Assembly (NCBI RefSeq): GCF_001182745.1
Contig: NZ_LN868938.1
Location: 2,294,001 to 2,358,000 of the forward strand
Direction: 5' to 3'
Source: Nocardia farcinica
GTDB lineage: Bacteria > Actinomycetota > Actinomycetes > Mycobacteriales > Mycobacteriaceae
Length of the DNA stretch: 64,000 nucleotides
Shown: piece by piece, positions 24,323-36,051 of the stretch
How the letters are laid out: every line of letters starts with the position of its first letter
Numbering within the stretch: the stretch's first letter is position 1
Notes under the pieces: generated by a model
The model's input: only the letters and a program-made list of their open reading frames with translations
Told to the model about the DNA's origin: nothing
Databases searched by the model: none
Position numbers and translations under genes: made by a program

Positions 24323-26062
24323 TTACCGTTCCCCCACCGGACGGTCCTCGAGCAGGGTGAACGAGTGCGCCGGGACGGTGGTGGCGGTGGGGCCCAGCGT
24401 CGGCGGCTCCCAGTACAGCAGGCTGCGGCCGGTCACCGGCACGGTCACCGGGTCCTCGGACAGGTTGCACACCAGGTGCAGACTGCCGCGATGCAGCACG
24501 AGCCAGCGGGCCTGCTCGTCGTAGTCGACGCCGACGTGCCGCAACGACGGATCGGTGAGTTCGGGGCGGCGGCGACGCAGCGCCAGCAGCGCGCGATAGC
24601 AGGCCAGCAGGCGCGCCCGATCCGGGTCGTCGAGGTCGGACCAGTCCAGTCCGGAGCGTTCGAAGGTTGCCGGATCCTGCGGATCGGGCACCTCCTCGGC
24701 GGTCCAGCCGTGCTCGGCGAACTCGGCCTTGCGTCCGGCGGCGGTCGCGGCGCCGATCTGCGGGTCGGTGTGCGAGGTGAAGAACTGGAAGGGCGTGCGT
24801 GCGCCCCATTCCTCGCCCATGAACAGCATCGGCGTGAACGGCGAACAGAGCACCAGGGCCGCCTTGACCGCCAGCTGGCCGTCGGTGAGGTAGGCGCCGG
24901 GCCGGTCGCCGAGGGCGCGGTTGCCGATCTGGTCGTGTGTGCAGGTGTAGCCGAGCAGGCGGAAGCCCGGGATCAGGTCCCGGTCGAGGGGCCGGCCATG
25001 GGTGCGGCCGCGGAAGCTGGAATAGGTTCCGGCGTGGAAGAAGCCGCTGGTCAGCGTTTCGGCCAGACAGGCAAGGGTGCCGAAATCCGCGTAGTAGCCC
25101 TGGCGTTCGCCGGAGACCGCGGTGTGCACGGCGTGGTGCAGGTCGTCGTTCCACTGGCCGGTCAGGCCGTAGCCGCCTGCGGCGCGCGGCGTGATCAGGC
25201 GCGGGTCGTTCAGGTCGCTCTCGGCGATCAGCGACAGTGGTCTGCGCACGTGCGCCGAGAGCCGCTCGGTCTCGGCGGCCAGCTCGGCCAGCAGATGGGT
25301 GGCGGTGCGGTCGACCAGGGCGTGCACCGCGTCCAGCCGCAGCGCGTCGATGTGGAAGTCGCGCAGCCAGCGCAGCGCGTTGTCGAGGATGTAGCGGCGC
25401 ACGTGGTCCGAGCCCGCGCCGTCCAGGTTGAGGCTCTGCCCCCAGGTGTTGCGGCCGGAGGCGAGGTACGGGCCGAAGCGGGGCAGGTAGTTGCCCGACG
25501 GACCGAGGTGGTTGTAGACCACGTCCAGGCACACCGCCAGGCCGCGGGCGTGGCAGGCGTTCACGAACCGCTGCAGGCCGTCGGGCCCGCCGTAGCCCTC
25601 GTGCACCGCGTACCAGAGCACCCCGTCGTAGCCCCAGTTGTGGGTGCCGTCGAAGGCGTTCACGGGCATGATCTCCACGACAGTGACGCCGAGGTCGACC
25701 AGATGGTCCAGCCGATCGATCGCCGCGTCGAAGGTGCCCTGCGGGGTGAAGGTGCCGATGTGCAGCTCGTAGAACACCGCACCGGCCAGCGGACGGCCCG
25801 TCCAGTCCGCGTCGGTCCAGGCGGCCGGATCCAGTGCGTGCACCGCCGAGCGGCCGTGCACACCGTCGGGCTGCCGGGGCGAGCGCGGGTCGGGCAGCAC
25901 CGTGGGATCGTCGTCGAGCAGAAAGCCGTAGCGGGCGCCCTCCCCCGCCGCCACCTCGGCCCGCCACCACCCGTCCGGCGACCGCGTCATCGCGTGCCCG
26001 ACCCCGTCGACCTCCACCCGCACCGTTCTCGGCAGCGGCGCCCACACCTCGAACACAGTCAC
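24323..26062 (-). CDS. treZ: Malto-oligosyltrehalose trehalohydrolase TreZ
   Basis: A 579-residue GH13 enzyme that releases trehalose from the maltooligosyltrehalose made by TreY. An N-terminal FEVWAPLPRTVRVEV beta-sandwich precedes the barrel. AVFYELHIGTFTPQGTFDAA, LDVVYNHLGPSGNY, IDALRLDAVHAL (nucleophile Asp), LIAESDLNDPR (acid Glu) and CTHDQIGNRALGDR are all TreZ signatures. The GTG at 26060-26062 gives the normal family N-terminus; the longer open frame upstream is not conserved. It stands apart from treXY (11154-15709) on the opposite strand. Confidence 0.94.
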   Translation of the reverse strand: MTVFEVWAPLPRTVRVEVDGVGHAMTRSPDGWWRAEVAAGEGARYGFLLDDDPTVLPDPRSPRQPDGVHGRSAVHALDPAAWTDADWTGRPLAGAVFYELHIGTFTPQGTFDAAIDRLDHLVDLGVTVVEIMPVNAFDGTHNWGYDGVLWYAVHEGYGGPDGLQRFVNACHARGLAVCLDVVYNHLGPSGNYLPRFGPYLASGRNTWGQSLNLDGAGSDHVRRYILDNALRWLRDFHIDALRLDAVHALVDRTATHLLAELAAETERLSAHVRRPLSLIAESDLNDPRLITPRAAGGYGLTGQWNDDLHHAVHTAVSGERQGYYADFGTLACLAETLTSGFFHAGTYSSFRGRTHGRPLDRDLIPGFRLLGYTCTHDQIGNRALGDRPGAYLTDGQLAVKAALVLCSPFTPMLFMGEEWGARTPFQFFTSHTDPQIGAATAAGRKAEFAEHGWTAEEVPDPQDPATFERSGLDWSDLDDPDRARLLACYRALLALRRRRPELTDPSLRHVGVDYDEQARWLVLHRGSLHLVCNLSEDPVTVPVTGRSLLYWEPPTLGPTATTVPAHSFTLLEDRPVGER

Positions 26063-26161
26063 CGCGCCAGCATCCCACGCGCGGGCGGCCGCTTCATCCG
26101 CGGCGACGATCCCGTGCGCCGGGGGCTGGCGGGCGTCGCGGCGACCTGCCAGAGTGGGCCC

Positions 26162-26776
26162 ATGGGCTGGTACGGAGACCACGTGGTGCCGCGAATGGTG
26201 AATTGCGCCTGCGGAATGCGGGTCAACGAGCCGTACCGGGCGCGGGTGTGCGCGGGGCTGCGGGGCCGGGTGGTGGAGATCGGCTTCGGATCGGGTCTGA
26301 ACGTGCCGTTCTACCCGGACACCGTGGCCTCGGTGACGGCGGTCGAACCGGCGGATCTGGGCTGGCGATTGGCGGCGCCGCGGGTGGCGCGGGCCCGCGT
26401 GCCGATCGAACGGGCGGGTTTGGACGGCAGCGCGCTGCCGTTCCCGGACAACAGCTTCGACTCGGCGCTGTCCACCTGGACGATGTGCACGATCCCCGAC
26501 GTCGCCGGTGCACTGGCCGAGCTGCGGCGGGTGCTGGTGCCCGGCGGCACGCTGCATTTCGTGGAGCACGGGCTGGCACCCGATCCGGCGGTGCGGGTCT
26601 GGCAGCACCGGCTGAATCCGGTGCAGAAGACCATCGCGGGTGGCTGCCACCTGGACCGCGACATCGCCGCCCTGGTGCGCGACAGCGGCCTGCGGATCCA
26701 GGAGTTGGAGACCTGTTACGGCGAGGGACCGAAATTCCTCACCGCGCTCACCCTCGGCGTCGCCGCCGCTCCCTGA
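26162..26776 (+). CDS. Class I SAM-dependent methyltransferase (UbiE-like)
   Basis: A 204-residue methyltransferase of the Methyltransf_11 type. Motif I is VVEIGFGSGLNVPFY, followed by VTAVEPADLGWRLA with the acidic residue that binds the SAM ribose. Motif II lies in LPFPDNSFDSALSTWTMCTIPDV and motif III in LAELRRVLVPGGTLHFVEHG. An N-terminal NCACGMRVNEPYR stretch matches a subgroup of small actinobacterial methyltransferases and human METTL7-like proteins. Substrate unknown. It is divergent from treZ with about 100 bases between them. Confidence 0.88.
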   Translation: MGWYGDHVVPRMVNCACGMRVNEPYRARVCAGLRGRVVEIGFGSGLNVPFYPDTVASVTAVEPADLGWRLAAPRVARARVPIERAGLDGSALPFPDNSFDSALSTWTMCTIPDVAGALAELRRVLVPGGTLHFVEHGLAPDPAVRVWQHRLNPVQKTIAGGCHLDRDIAALVRDSGLRIQELETCYGEGPKFLTALTLGVAAAP

Positions 26777-26809
26777 CCGCGAGCGGCGGCATCGCCGGAC
26801 CCGTCCCGA

Positions 26810-27202
26810 TCAGACGATCGAGACCTGCAGCCAGTACTCGGTGTTGCCACGGGTGGGCGCGATGTCGAGCACGTAGTTGCCGTCCTCGGGCAGCACGACC
26901 TCGTCGTAGAGCGCGTCCAGGACCAGGAAGGTGCCGTCCGGGGCGATCAGGCTGTAGGTGGCGTTGTCCTCGACGGAACCGACGGCGGCGCTGAACAGCT
27001 GCCCGGCCCTGGCCTCGATGATGTAGGTGTCCACCTCGCCGCGCACGATCGCGCCGCCGACGCCGGTGCTGCTGGTGCCGGGCGGGAAGTGCAGCTGGGT
27101 GTAGACGCCCGCGTGCGCGGCGCCGGCCCCGGCGAGGCCGATGAGCGCGGCGGCGGCGACAGCGGTGAAGGCGGTGCGAAGGGGGCGCGGGAGCGTGGTC
27201 AT
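26810..27202 (-). CDS. Secreted protein of unknown function
   Basis: A 130-residue protein with a clear Sec signal peptide: PRPLRTAFTAVAAAALIGLAG with cleavage expected after GAAHA. The mature part (about 100 residues) is beta-rich: TYIIEARAGQLFSAAVGSVED, TYSLIAPDGTFLVLDA, NYVLDIAPTRGNTEYWLQVSIV. It resembles the pre-peptidase C-terminal type of extracellular beta-sandwich, though I cannot prove that. GGAG lies seven bases before the ATG at 27200-27202. It is divergent from the TetR gene, and the repeat array at 27291-27350 lies in the shared intergenic region. Confidence 0.8.
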   Translation of the reverse strand: MTTLPRPLRTAFTAVAAAALIGLAGAGAAHAGVYTQLHFPPGTSSTGVGGAIVRGEVDTYIIEARAGQLFSAAVGSVEDNATYSLIAPDGTFLVLDALYDEVVLPEDGNYVLDIAPTRGNTEYWLQVSIV

Positions 27203-27290
27203 CGTCGAACTCCATGAGTGGGAAGGGTGTGTCGAACGCGGCAAGCATGCGTGGGCGGGCTTGGCGCGCGCTTAACAGTCGCCTACGACG

Positions 27291-27350
27291 CCGCGTTGGA
27301 TCACCCCGCATTCGATCACCCGGTATTCGATCACCGCGTATTGGATCGAA
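27291..27350. repeat. Four 15-bp imperfect tandem repeats before the TetR gene
   Basis: Four consecutive 15-base units: CCGCGTTGGATCACC, CCGCATTCGATCACC, CGGTATTCGATCACC and GCGTATTGGATCGAA. The core is a nearly constant [T/A]TNGATC. The array ends 28 bases before the TetR start and sits between divergent genes, so a multi-copy operator is a fair guess. The unit length is a multiple of three, so a short coding use cannot be excluded, but no convincing gene covers it. Confidence 0.75.
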
Positions 27351-27378
27351 CAGTTCAAAACATGGTATCCTCGTGCCC

Positions 27379-27951
27379 ATGGCGCGACCGAGACAGTTCG
27401 ACGAGGACCGCGCGGTCGACGCGGCGATGCGCGCGTTCTGGACCGCGGGCTACGAAGCCACCTCCACCCAGGATCTCTGCGCGGCAACGGGATTGGGCCG
27501 CAGCAGCATCTACAACACCTTCGTCGGCAAGCGCGAGCTGTTCGACCGGGCGCTGCGCCGCTACATGGCGGTCAAGAACGCCGATCTGTTCGCACTGCTG
27601 GCGGAACCGGGCTCGGCCAGGGAGAAGCTGCACACCCTGGTGCGCCGCGCCGCCGACCCGCCCGCGGACGATCCCGCGGGCTGTCTGGTGGTGAACTCGC
27701 TCGTCGAACTCGCCCCGCGGGATGCCGAGATCGCCGCCACCCTGCGGGCGGACGAGACCAGGCGACTCGACGCCCTCGTCGCCACCATCGAGCGGGCGCA
27801 GCGCGACGGTGAGATCGAGGCCGGGCGCGATGCGCGCGCCCTGGCCCATTTCGTCGTCGCCACCATCGGCGGACTGCGCGTCGCCGCCCGGGGCGGCGCC
27901 GATCGGGCGACACTCGCCGCCATCGCCGACACCGCGCTGCGCTGCCTCTGA
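27379..27951 (+). CDS. TetR family transcriptional regulator
   Basis: A 190-residue repressor. The N-terminal HTH domain runs FDEDRAVDAAMRAFWTAGYEATS followed by DLCAATGLGRSSIYNTFVGKRELF, a clean TetR pattern. The C-terminal part is helical and contains GCLVVNSLVELAPRD, typical of a subfamily that senses small lipophilic compounds. The MFS exporter gene follows 79 bases downstream on the same strand. The likely role is ligand-relieved repression of this exporter. Operators may be the 15-bp repeats just upstream. Confidence 0.9.
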   Translation: MARPRQFDEDRAVDAAMRAFWTAGYEATSTQDLCAATGLGRSSIYNTFVGKRELFDRALRRYMAVKNADLFALLAEPGSAREKLHTLVRRAADPPADDPAGCLVVNSLVELAPRDAEIAATLRADETRRLDALVATIERAQRDGEIEAGRDARALAHFVVATIGGLRVAARGGADRATLAAIADTALRCL

Positions 27952-28030
27952 CCTCGCACCGACCGGACCATACGGCGGGGGTCCACCCCTGCCAGCGTTT
28001 TGTACTGATCAACCCAAAACGAGGAGTCAC

Positions 28031-29224
28031 ATGCCACCCGCCGTCTACGTCCTCGGCCTGGCCATCTTCGCCCAGGGCACCTCCGAACTCCTGCTCGCCG
28101 GGCTGCTCACCGAGGTGTCCGCCGATCTCGCCATCAGCATTCCGCGGGCGGGCCTGCTCATCTCGGCGTTCGCGCTCGGCATGCTCGTCGGCGCACCGGT
28201 GCTCGCGGTCGCCACACTGCGGCTGCCGCGCCGCGACACCCTGCTCGCCTTCCTCGCGATCTTCGTGGCCGCCCACGTCGTCGGCGCGCTCACCGCCGAC
28301 TACGCGGTGCTGTTCGGCACCCGCGTGGTGGCCGCGTTCGTCTACGCGGGCTTCTGGGCACTCTCGGCCGCCACCGTCGTGGACCTGGTGCCCGCCGCCG
28401 CGCGCGGGCGGGCCATGAGCATCGTGGCGGGCGGGCTCACCGTCGCCACCATCGTCGGGCTGCCCGCCGGCACCGTGATCGGCCAGCAGCTCGGCTGGCG
28501 GGCGGCGTTCTGGGCGGTGGCCGCCCTCTCGGCCGCGGCCGCGATCGGCGTCCTCGCGGTGGTGCCGTCGGCGCGGCCCGCCGCCGAACCGCGGCTGCGC
28601 CGGGAGCTGCGGACGATGGCGCAGCCGCGGCTGTGGCTGGCCTACGGCTCGACCGCGCTGTCCACCGGATCGGTGTTCGCCGTGTTCGGCTACCTCGGCG
28701 CGGCGCTGACCGATCACACCGGCCTGCCGGCGAACTGGGTGCCCGCGGTGCTCGCGCTCTACGGCGTGGGCGGGCTGCTCGGGATCACCCTCGGCGGCCG
28801 CACCGCCGATGCCCACCCCTTCGCCACCCTGTACGTGGGCGGTGCGGGCATGACCGCCACCGCGGCGGCGCTGGCGCTCGCGCTCGACCACGCCGCGGTC
28901 GTCGTCGCGCTGGCGTTCCTGCTCGGCGCGTTCGGCTTCGCCACCAACCCGGCACTGAACACCCGGGTGTTCGGCGTGGCCGCGTCGGCGCCGACCCTGG
29001 CCGCGGCCACCAACTTCTCGGCCTTCAACGTCGGCATCACCGTCGGACCGTGGATCGGCGGGCTCGCCCTCGGGGCGGGACTGGGGTACCCGGCGGTGGC
29101 GTGGCTCGGCGCCGCGCTGGGGGTGGCCATGATCGTGACCGTCGGGTGGGCGGATGTGTTGGAGCGCAAAGCCGTTCGCCCGGCCGCCCCGACCGCCGAC
29201 CCGCTGCCGGAACCGGTCGGATGA
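28031..29224 (+). CDS. MFS transporter, Cmx/CmlR-type drug exporter
   Basis: A 397-residue major facilitator with twelve predicted membrane helices. The N-terminus YVLGLAIFAQGTSELLLAGLL and the RGRAMSIVAGGLTVATIVGLPAGT stretch (motif C-like, antiporter type) place it with actinobacterial chloramphenicol-resistance and arabinose-efflux-like exporters. It lacks a large soluble loop. AGGAG six bases before the ATG marks the start. It lies behind a TetR regulator on the same strand. The substrate is not predictable; a role in efflux of hydrophobic drugs is inference. A perfect hairpin separates it from dnaE1. Confidence 0.88.
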   Translation: MPPAVYVLGLAIFAQGTSELLLAGLLTEVSADLAISIPRAGLLISAFALGMLVGAPVLAVATLRLPRRDTLLAFLAIFVAAHVVGALTADYAVLFGTRVVAAFVYAGFWALSAATVVDLVPAAARGRAMSIVAGGLTVATIVGLPAGTVIGQQLGWRAAFWAVAALSAAAAIGVLAVVPSARPAAEPRLRRELRTMAQPRLWLAYGSTALSTGSVFAVFGYLGAALTDHTGLPANWVPAVLALYGVGGLLGITLGGRTADAHPFATLYVGGAGMTATAAALALALDHAAVVVALAFLLGAFGFATNPALNTRVFGVAASAPTLAAATNFSAFNVGITVGPWIGGLALGAGLGYPAVAWLGAALGVAMIVTVGWADVLERKAVRPAAPTADPLPEPVG

Positions 29225-29231
29225 CGCGACC

Positions 29232-29264
29232 GCCGCGCATGCCGATCCGTTCGGCATGCGCGGC
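29232..29264. terminator. Bidirectional terminator hairpin between MFS gene and dnaE1
   Basis: A 14-base perfect stem (29232-29245 with 29251-29264, GCCGCGCATGCCGA and its complement) and a TCCGT loop lie eight bases after the MFS stop and 43 bases after the dnaE1 stop on the other strand. The position between convergent genes supports termination in both directions. Confidence 0.7.
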
Positions 29265-29306
29265 GCACGTACCGGCCTCTCGTCGAGGCCGCACCCGGGG
29301 ACGGGC

Positions 29307-32855
<3,549 letters not shown>

Positions 32856-33113
32856 GACGGTCCTTCCTCCCAAGTGTCTCGACGGGGGTTGGCGCACCGA
32901 GTGTATGCCGCCGCGACGACAGGTTTTCCCACCGCCACGCGCCGCCCTGGCGATCTTCGGCGCGTCGCGAGAAAGATCACGGCGCGTCGGGCGGAGCGGC
33001 CCGAAAGTCCGGCGGTCGACGTCCGAAAACCGCCGATCCCGGCCCGGTGGTGCGTACGGTTACCTCGCAGCACGACCGTCATGATCGTCCCGACTCCCCC
33101 AGGAGGTCATCCA

Positions 33114-33575
33114 GTGAGGTCATCGATGAGTTCTGCCCGTCCCGTCCGCACCGCCGCCGTCGCCGGTTCGGCGCTGACCGCCCTGCTGGTCGCCACCGCA
33201 CCCGCCGCCCACGCCGGGCCCGGTGGGGCGTTCGCACCGCTGTACTCGCTCACCCAGGGGCCCTGCGTGGCGATGGTCGCCAGTTCCGTCAACGGCAACG
33301 CCTACCCCAACCAGGCCGCCTTCACGGTGAACACCACCATGCTCGGGGTCGGTTCGTGCGAGCTGACCGTCACCCTGCACTGGCGCAATGTGCAGACCGG
33401 GCAGACCGGCGAGTTCGCGGTCACCGCGCACGGGCCCGGCTACTGGAGCAACAGCGGGCCGGGAGCGATCTTCGGGCCGGGCGTGGGGTCGTTCACCGGG
33501 TGGGTGAGCGTGAACGCGCCCTCGGTCGGCGCCTCGGGCGAGATCCAGTTCGACGTCCCGCAGTACCAGGGCTGA
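33114..33575 (+). CDS. Secreted protein of unknown function
   Basis: A 153-residue exported protein. A perfect AGGAGG (33101-33106) seven bases before GTG fixes the start, although an ATG lies four codons later. The signal peptide is RTAAVAGSALTALLVATAPA with cleavage after AHA. The mature domain of about 120 residues is Gly/Ser-rich and beta-type: TQGPCVAMVASSVNGNAYPN, LGVGSCELTVTLHWRNVQTG, and a Gly/Pro-rich GPGAIFGPGVGSFTGWV. Two cysteines may form a disulphide. No enzyme motif is visible. The strong ribosome site suggests good expression. Confidence 0.82.
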   Translation: MRSSMSSARPVRTAAVAGSALTALLVATAPAAHAGPGGAFAPLYSLTQGPCVAMVASSVNGNAYPNQAAFTVNTTMLGVGSCELTVTLHWRNVQTGQTGEFAVTAHGPGYWSNSGPGAIFGPGVGSFTGWVSVNAPSVGASGEIQFDVPQYQG

Positions 33576-33658
33576 GCCCGCGGGCCGCTCGTCGCCGGAC
33601 CCCGGTCGCCGGGCGGTGGTGATAATCGGACCATGATCGGGCGACGCGGGAGCACGCG

Positions 33659-34849
33659 ATGACGGCCGGCGCGGTGGCCGTGGCCGTGCTCGCGGCACTG
33701 GCCGCGGCGCTGCTGGTGTGGCTGCGCACCCGCCGGGTGGTCACCACCCCCGCCGAGCGGGCGGTGCATTCGGCGCTGCACACCGCCTCGCTGGCGGCGG
33801 TGCCGCTGCGCCGCGGCCTCACCGAGGACTCGGCGCAGGAGGCCGCACCGCACCTGCGCGCGCTCACCGGCGCGTCGGCCCTCGGCGTCGCCGACGCCGA
33901 GGGTGCGGTGCTGGCCTGGGACGGCACGCACGGCGACCTCGCCGGTGAGTTCACCGAGGTGGCCCGGCGGGCGATCGTCGAGCAGCGGCCGGTGCTGGTA
34001 AGCAATCCCAGCCCGGCGGAGCACGGCGCGCGCACGCTCGTCGCGCAACCGTTGATCATCGAGAACAACGGCGTGGTCGGCGCGCTGGGCGTGGTGACCG
34101 GCGGTAGGCCGGGACCGGGCATGCTGGGCGCGCTGGCGGAGGTGGCGCGCTATGCCTGCGGGCAGCTGGAGCTGGCCGAGCTCGACGCCTCCCGCGCCCG
34201 ACTGGACCGGGCCGAGGTGCGGGCCCTGCGCGCGCAGATCAGCCCCCACTTCATCTACAACGCGCTCAACACCATCGCCTCCTTCGTGCGCACCGATCCG
34301 GGCCGGGCCAGGGAGCTGATCCTGGAGTTCGCCGATTTCACCCGCTACTCCTTCCGCGCCGCGGGCGAATACACCGTGCTGTCGGACGAACTGCGCAACA
34401 TCGAGCGCTATCTGGCGCTGGAACGGGCCCGTTTCGGCGACGCCCTGCAGGTGCGGCTGCGCATCGCACCCGAAGTGCTCGGTGTGGTGCTGCCCTTCCT
34501 GGCGCTGCAACCGCTGGTGGAGAACGCGGTGCGGCACGGCATCGCCGGGCGTCCCGGCGGCGGTGTGATCACCATCGAGGCGAGCGACGCGGGCACCGAC
34601 TGCCTGATCAGCGTGGAGGACGACGGCGCGGGCATGGACCCGGAGCTGCTGCGCTCGGGCGCGCTGGACGCGGTCGCCGACGGTCCGGCCGGTGCGGGCG
34701 AGTCGGCGCATGTCGGGCTGGCCAACGTCGACGACCGGCTGCGGGCGGCGTTCGGCAACGACTACGGCCTGGTCGTGGAGACGGCGCCGGGCGCGGGCAC
34801 CAAGGTCAGCCTGCGGGTGCCGAAGTTCCGGGCGGGAGTGCGGGCGTGA
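33659..34849 (+). CDS. Sensor histidine kinase, LytS/YehU family
   Basis: A 396-residue kinase of the LytS class. It has one N-terminal membrane helix (AVAVAVLAALAAALLVWL), then a GAF-like sensor part (residues 50-165). The His_kinase box RAQISPHFIYNALNTIASFV carries phosphorylated His197. The ATPase N-box is LQPLVENAVRHGI, and DDGAGM and a late GLANVDDRLRAAFG follow. Unlike BtsS/LytS it lacks the multi-helix 5TM domain, so it probably senses a signal through the GAF region or a partner. It overlaps the LytTR regulator by four bases. Confidence 0.92.
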   Translation: MTAGAVAVAVLAALAAALLVWLRTRRVVTTPAERAVHSALHTASLAAVPLRRGLTEDSAQEAAPHLRALTGASALGVADAEGAVLAWDGTHGDLAGEFTEVARRAIVEQRPVLVSNPSPAEHGARTLVAQPLIIENNGVVGALGVVTGGRPGPGMLGALAEVARYACGQLELAELDASRARLDRAEVRALRAQISPHFIYNALNTIASFVRTDPGRARELILEFADFTRYSFRAAGEYTVLSDELRNIERYLALERARFGDALQVRLRIAPEVLGVVLPFLALQPLVENAVRHGIAGRPGGGVITIEASDAGTDCLISVEDDGAGMDPELLRSGALDAVADGPAGAGESAHVGLANVDDRLRAAFGNDYGLVVETAPGAGTKVSLRVPKFRAGVRA

Positions 34850-35688
34850 CGGGTGCGGCGCCCGCCGCGACGGGCGGCCCCTACGATGGACGAACTGTGA
34901 CGCAGCACACCGGTGCGGCGGCCGCCCTGCGCGTGCTCGCCGTGGACGACGAGAAGCCCGCTCTGGACGAGCTGGTGTACCTGCTGCGCACCCGGCCCGA
35001 GATCGGCGAGATCCATGCCGCCGCCGACGCCACCAGCGCGCTGCGGCTGCTGCGCACCCACGCCGTCGACGCGGTCTTCCTCGACATCAACATGCCGGGG
35101 CTGGACGGCATGGAGCTGGCGGGCATCCTCTCGGAGTTCGCCAACCCGCCCGCGGTGGTGTTCGTGACCGCGCACGACGACCGCGCGGTGAGCGCCTTCG
35201 ACCTGGGCGCGGTGGACTATCTGCTCAAGCCGTTGCGGGAGGCGCGGCTGGCCGAGGCCGTGCGCCGGATCAGCCAGGCGCGCGCCACCCCCGCGCAGGC
35301 GGCCGCGCCCCGCCAGGATCCCAACGAGGTGATCCCGGTGGAACTGGGCGGTGTCACCACGCTGGTGCACCGCAGCACGGTCAGCTGGGTGGAGGCCGAC
35401 GGCGACTACGCCCGGTTGCACACCGCGGCCGGTTCCCACCTGGTGCGCATCCCGCTCTCCGCCCTCGAATCCCGCTGGGAGAATGCCGGATTCCTGCGCG
35501 TGCACCGCTCGTATCTGGTGGCGCTGCGGCTGGTGACCGGCCTGCGCACGGTCGGCAACGGCACGGTGGTGTGCCTGCGCGGCGAGGGGGACGCGGCGGC
35601 GGTGGAGCTGCCGGTGAGCAGGCGGCAGGTGCGCGAACTCAAGCAGCGGCTCGTGCACGGGCCGCGCCAGACCTGGACGCAGCGATGA
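34846..35688 (+). CDS. LytTR family response regulator
   Basis: A 280-residue response regulator. The receiver domain runs from LRVLAVDDEKPALDEL to the AVDYLLKPLREARL switch region, with phospho-acceptor Asp80 in DAVFLDINMPGLDGMEL. The C-terminal LytTR DNA-binding domain begins VTTLVHRSTVSWVEADGDY and has FLRVHRSYLVALRLV. The GTG start overlaps the kinase stop; an inner GTG at 34897, nearer the receiver domain, is an alternative. Paired with the upstream kinase, it probably switches on the symporter genes that follow, by analogy with BtsSR/YpdAB. Confidence 0.92.
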   Translation: MTGAAPAATGGPYDGRTVTQHTGAAAALRVLAVDDEKPALDELVYLLRTRPEIGEIHAAADATSALRLLRTHAVDAVFLDINMPGLDGMELAGILSEFANPPAVVFVTAHDDRAVSAFDLGAVDYLLKPLREARLAEAVRRISQARATPAQAAAPRQDPNEVIPVELGGVTTLVHRSTVSWVEADGDYARLHTAAGSHLVRIPLSALESRWENAGFLRVHRSYLVALRLVTGLRTVGNGTVVCLRGEGDAAAVELPVSRRQVRELKQRLVHGPRQTWTQR

Positions 35689-36050
35689 CCGCGCCGCAGC
35701 GGCCGCAGCGGGAGCGGGTGGTACTGGCGCAGCGGCGCGGCGCCCGCCGCGTGCTCACCCGCGGCGAGGTGGTCGAGCAGACCGAGATCGGCGAGGCGCT
35801 GATCGGCGGGCTGATCCGCGCGCAACTGGGCCTGGCCGTGCGCATGGCGCTGGTGACCGTGCTGGTGCTTGGGTCGCTGCCGCTGCTGTTCACGGTCGCC
35901 GAGCTGGGTACCGCGCACGTGTTCGGCATCCGGTTGCCGTGGCTGCTGCTGGGGGTGGCGGTGTATCCGGCGCTGTTCCTCATCGGACGGCTCTATGTCG
36001 CGCTGGCCGAACGCAACGAGGCCGATTTCCTCGACGTGACGAGGGATTGA
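35685..36050 (+). CDS. Small membrane protein, symporter partner (DUF485-like position)
   Basis: A 121-residue protein with two membrane helices (AVRMALVTVLVLGSLPLLFTV and IRLPWLLLGVAVYPALFLIG) after a charged N-terminal 45 residues. It overlaps the regulator stop by four bases (ATGA) and ends one base before the symporter start, so it is tightly coupled to it. Its place and layout match the DUF485/DUF4212 proteins that accompany acetate-type symporters, as does the gene at 37934. It is probably an accessory subunit, but sequence likeness to DUF485 is weak by eye. Confidence 0.8.
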   Translation: MTAPQRPQRERVVLAQRRGARRVLTRGEVVEQTEIGEALIGGLIRAQLGLAVRMALVTVLVLGSLPLLFTVAELGTAHVFGIRLPWLLLGVAVYPALFLIGRLYVALAERNEADFLDVTRD

Positions 36051-36051
36051 C

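Noticed and set aside
27291..27350. CRISPR-like array
   Set aside because: The units are directly adjacent 15-mers with no spacers, and there are no cas genes.
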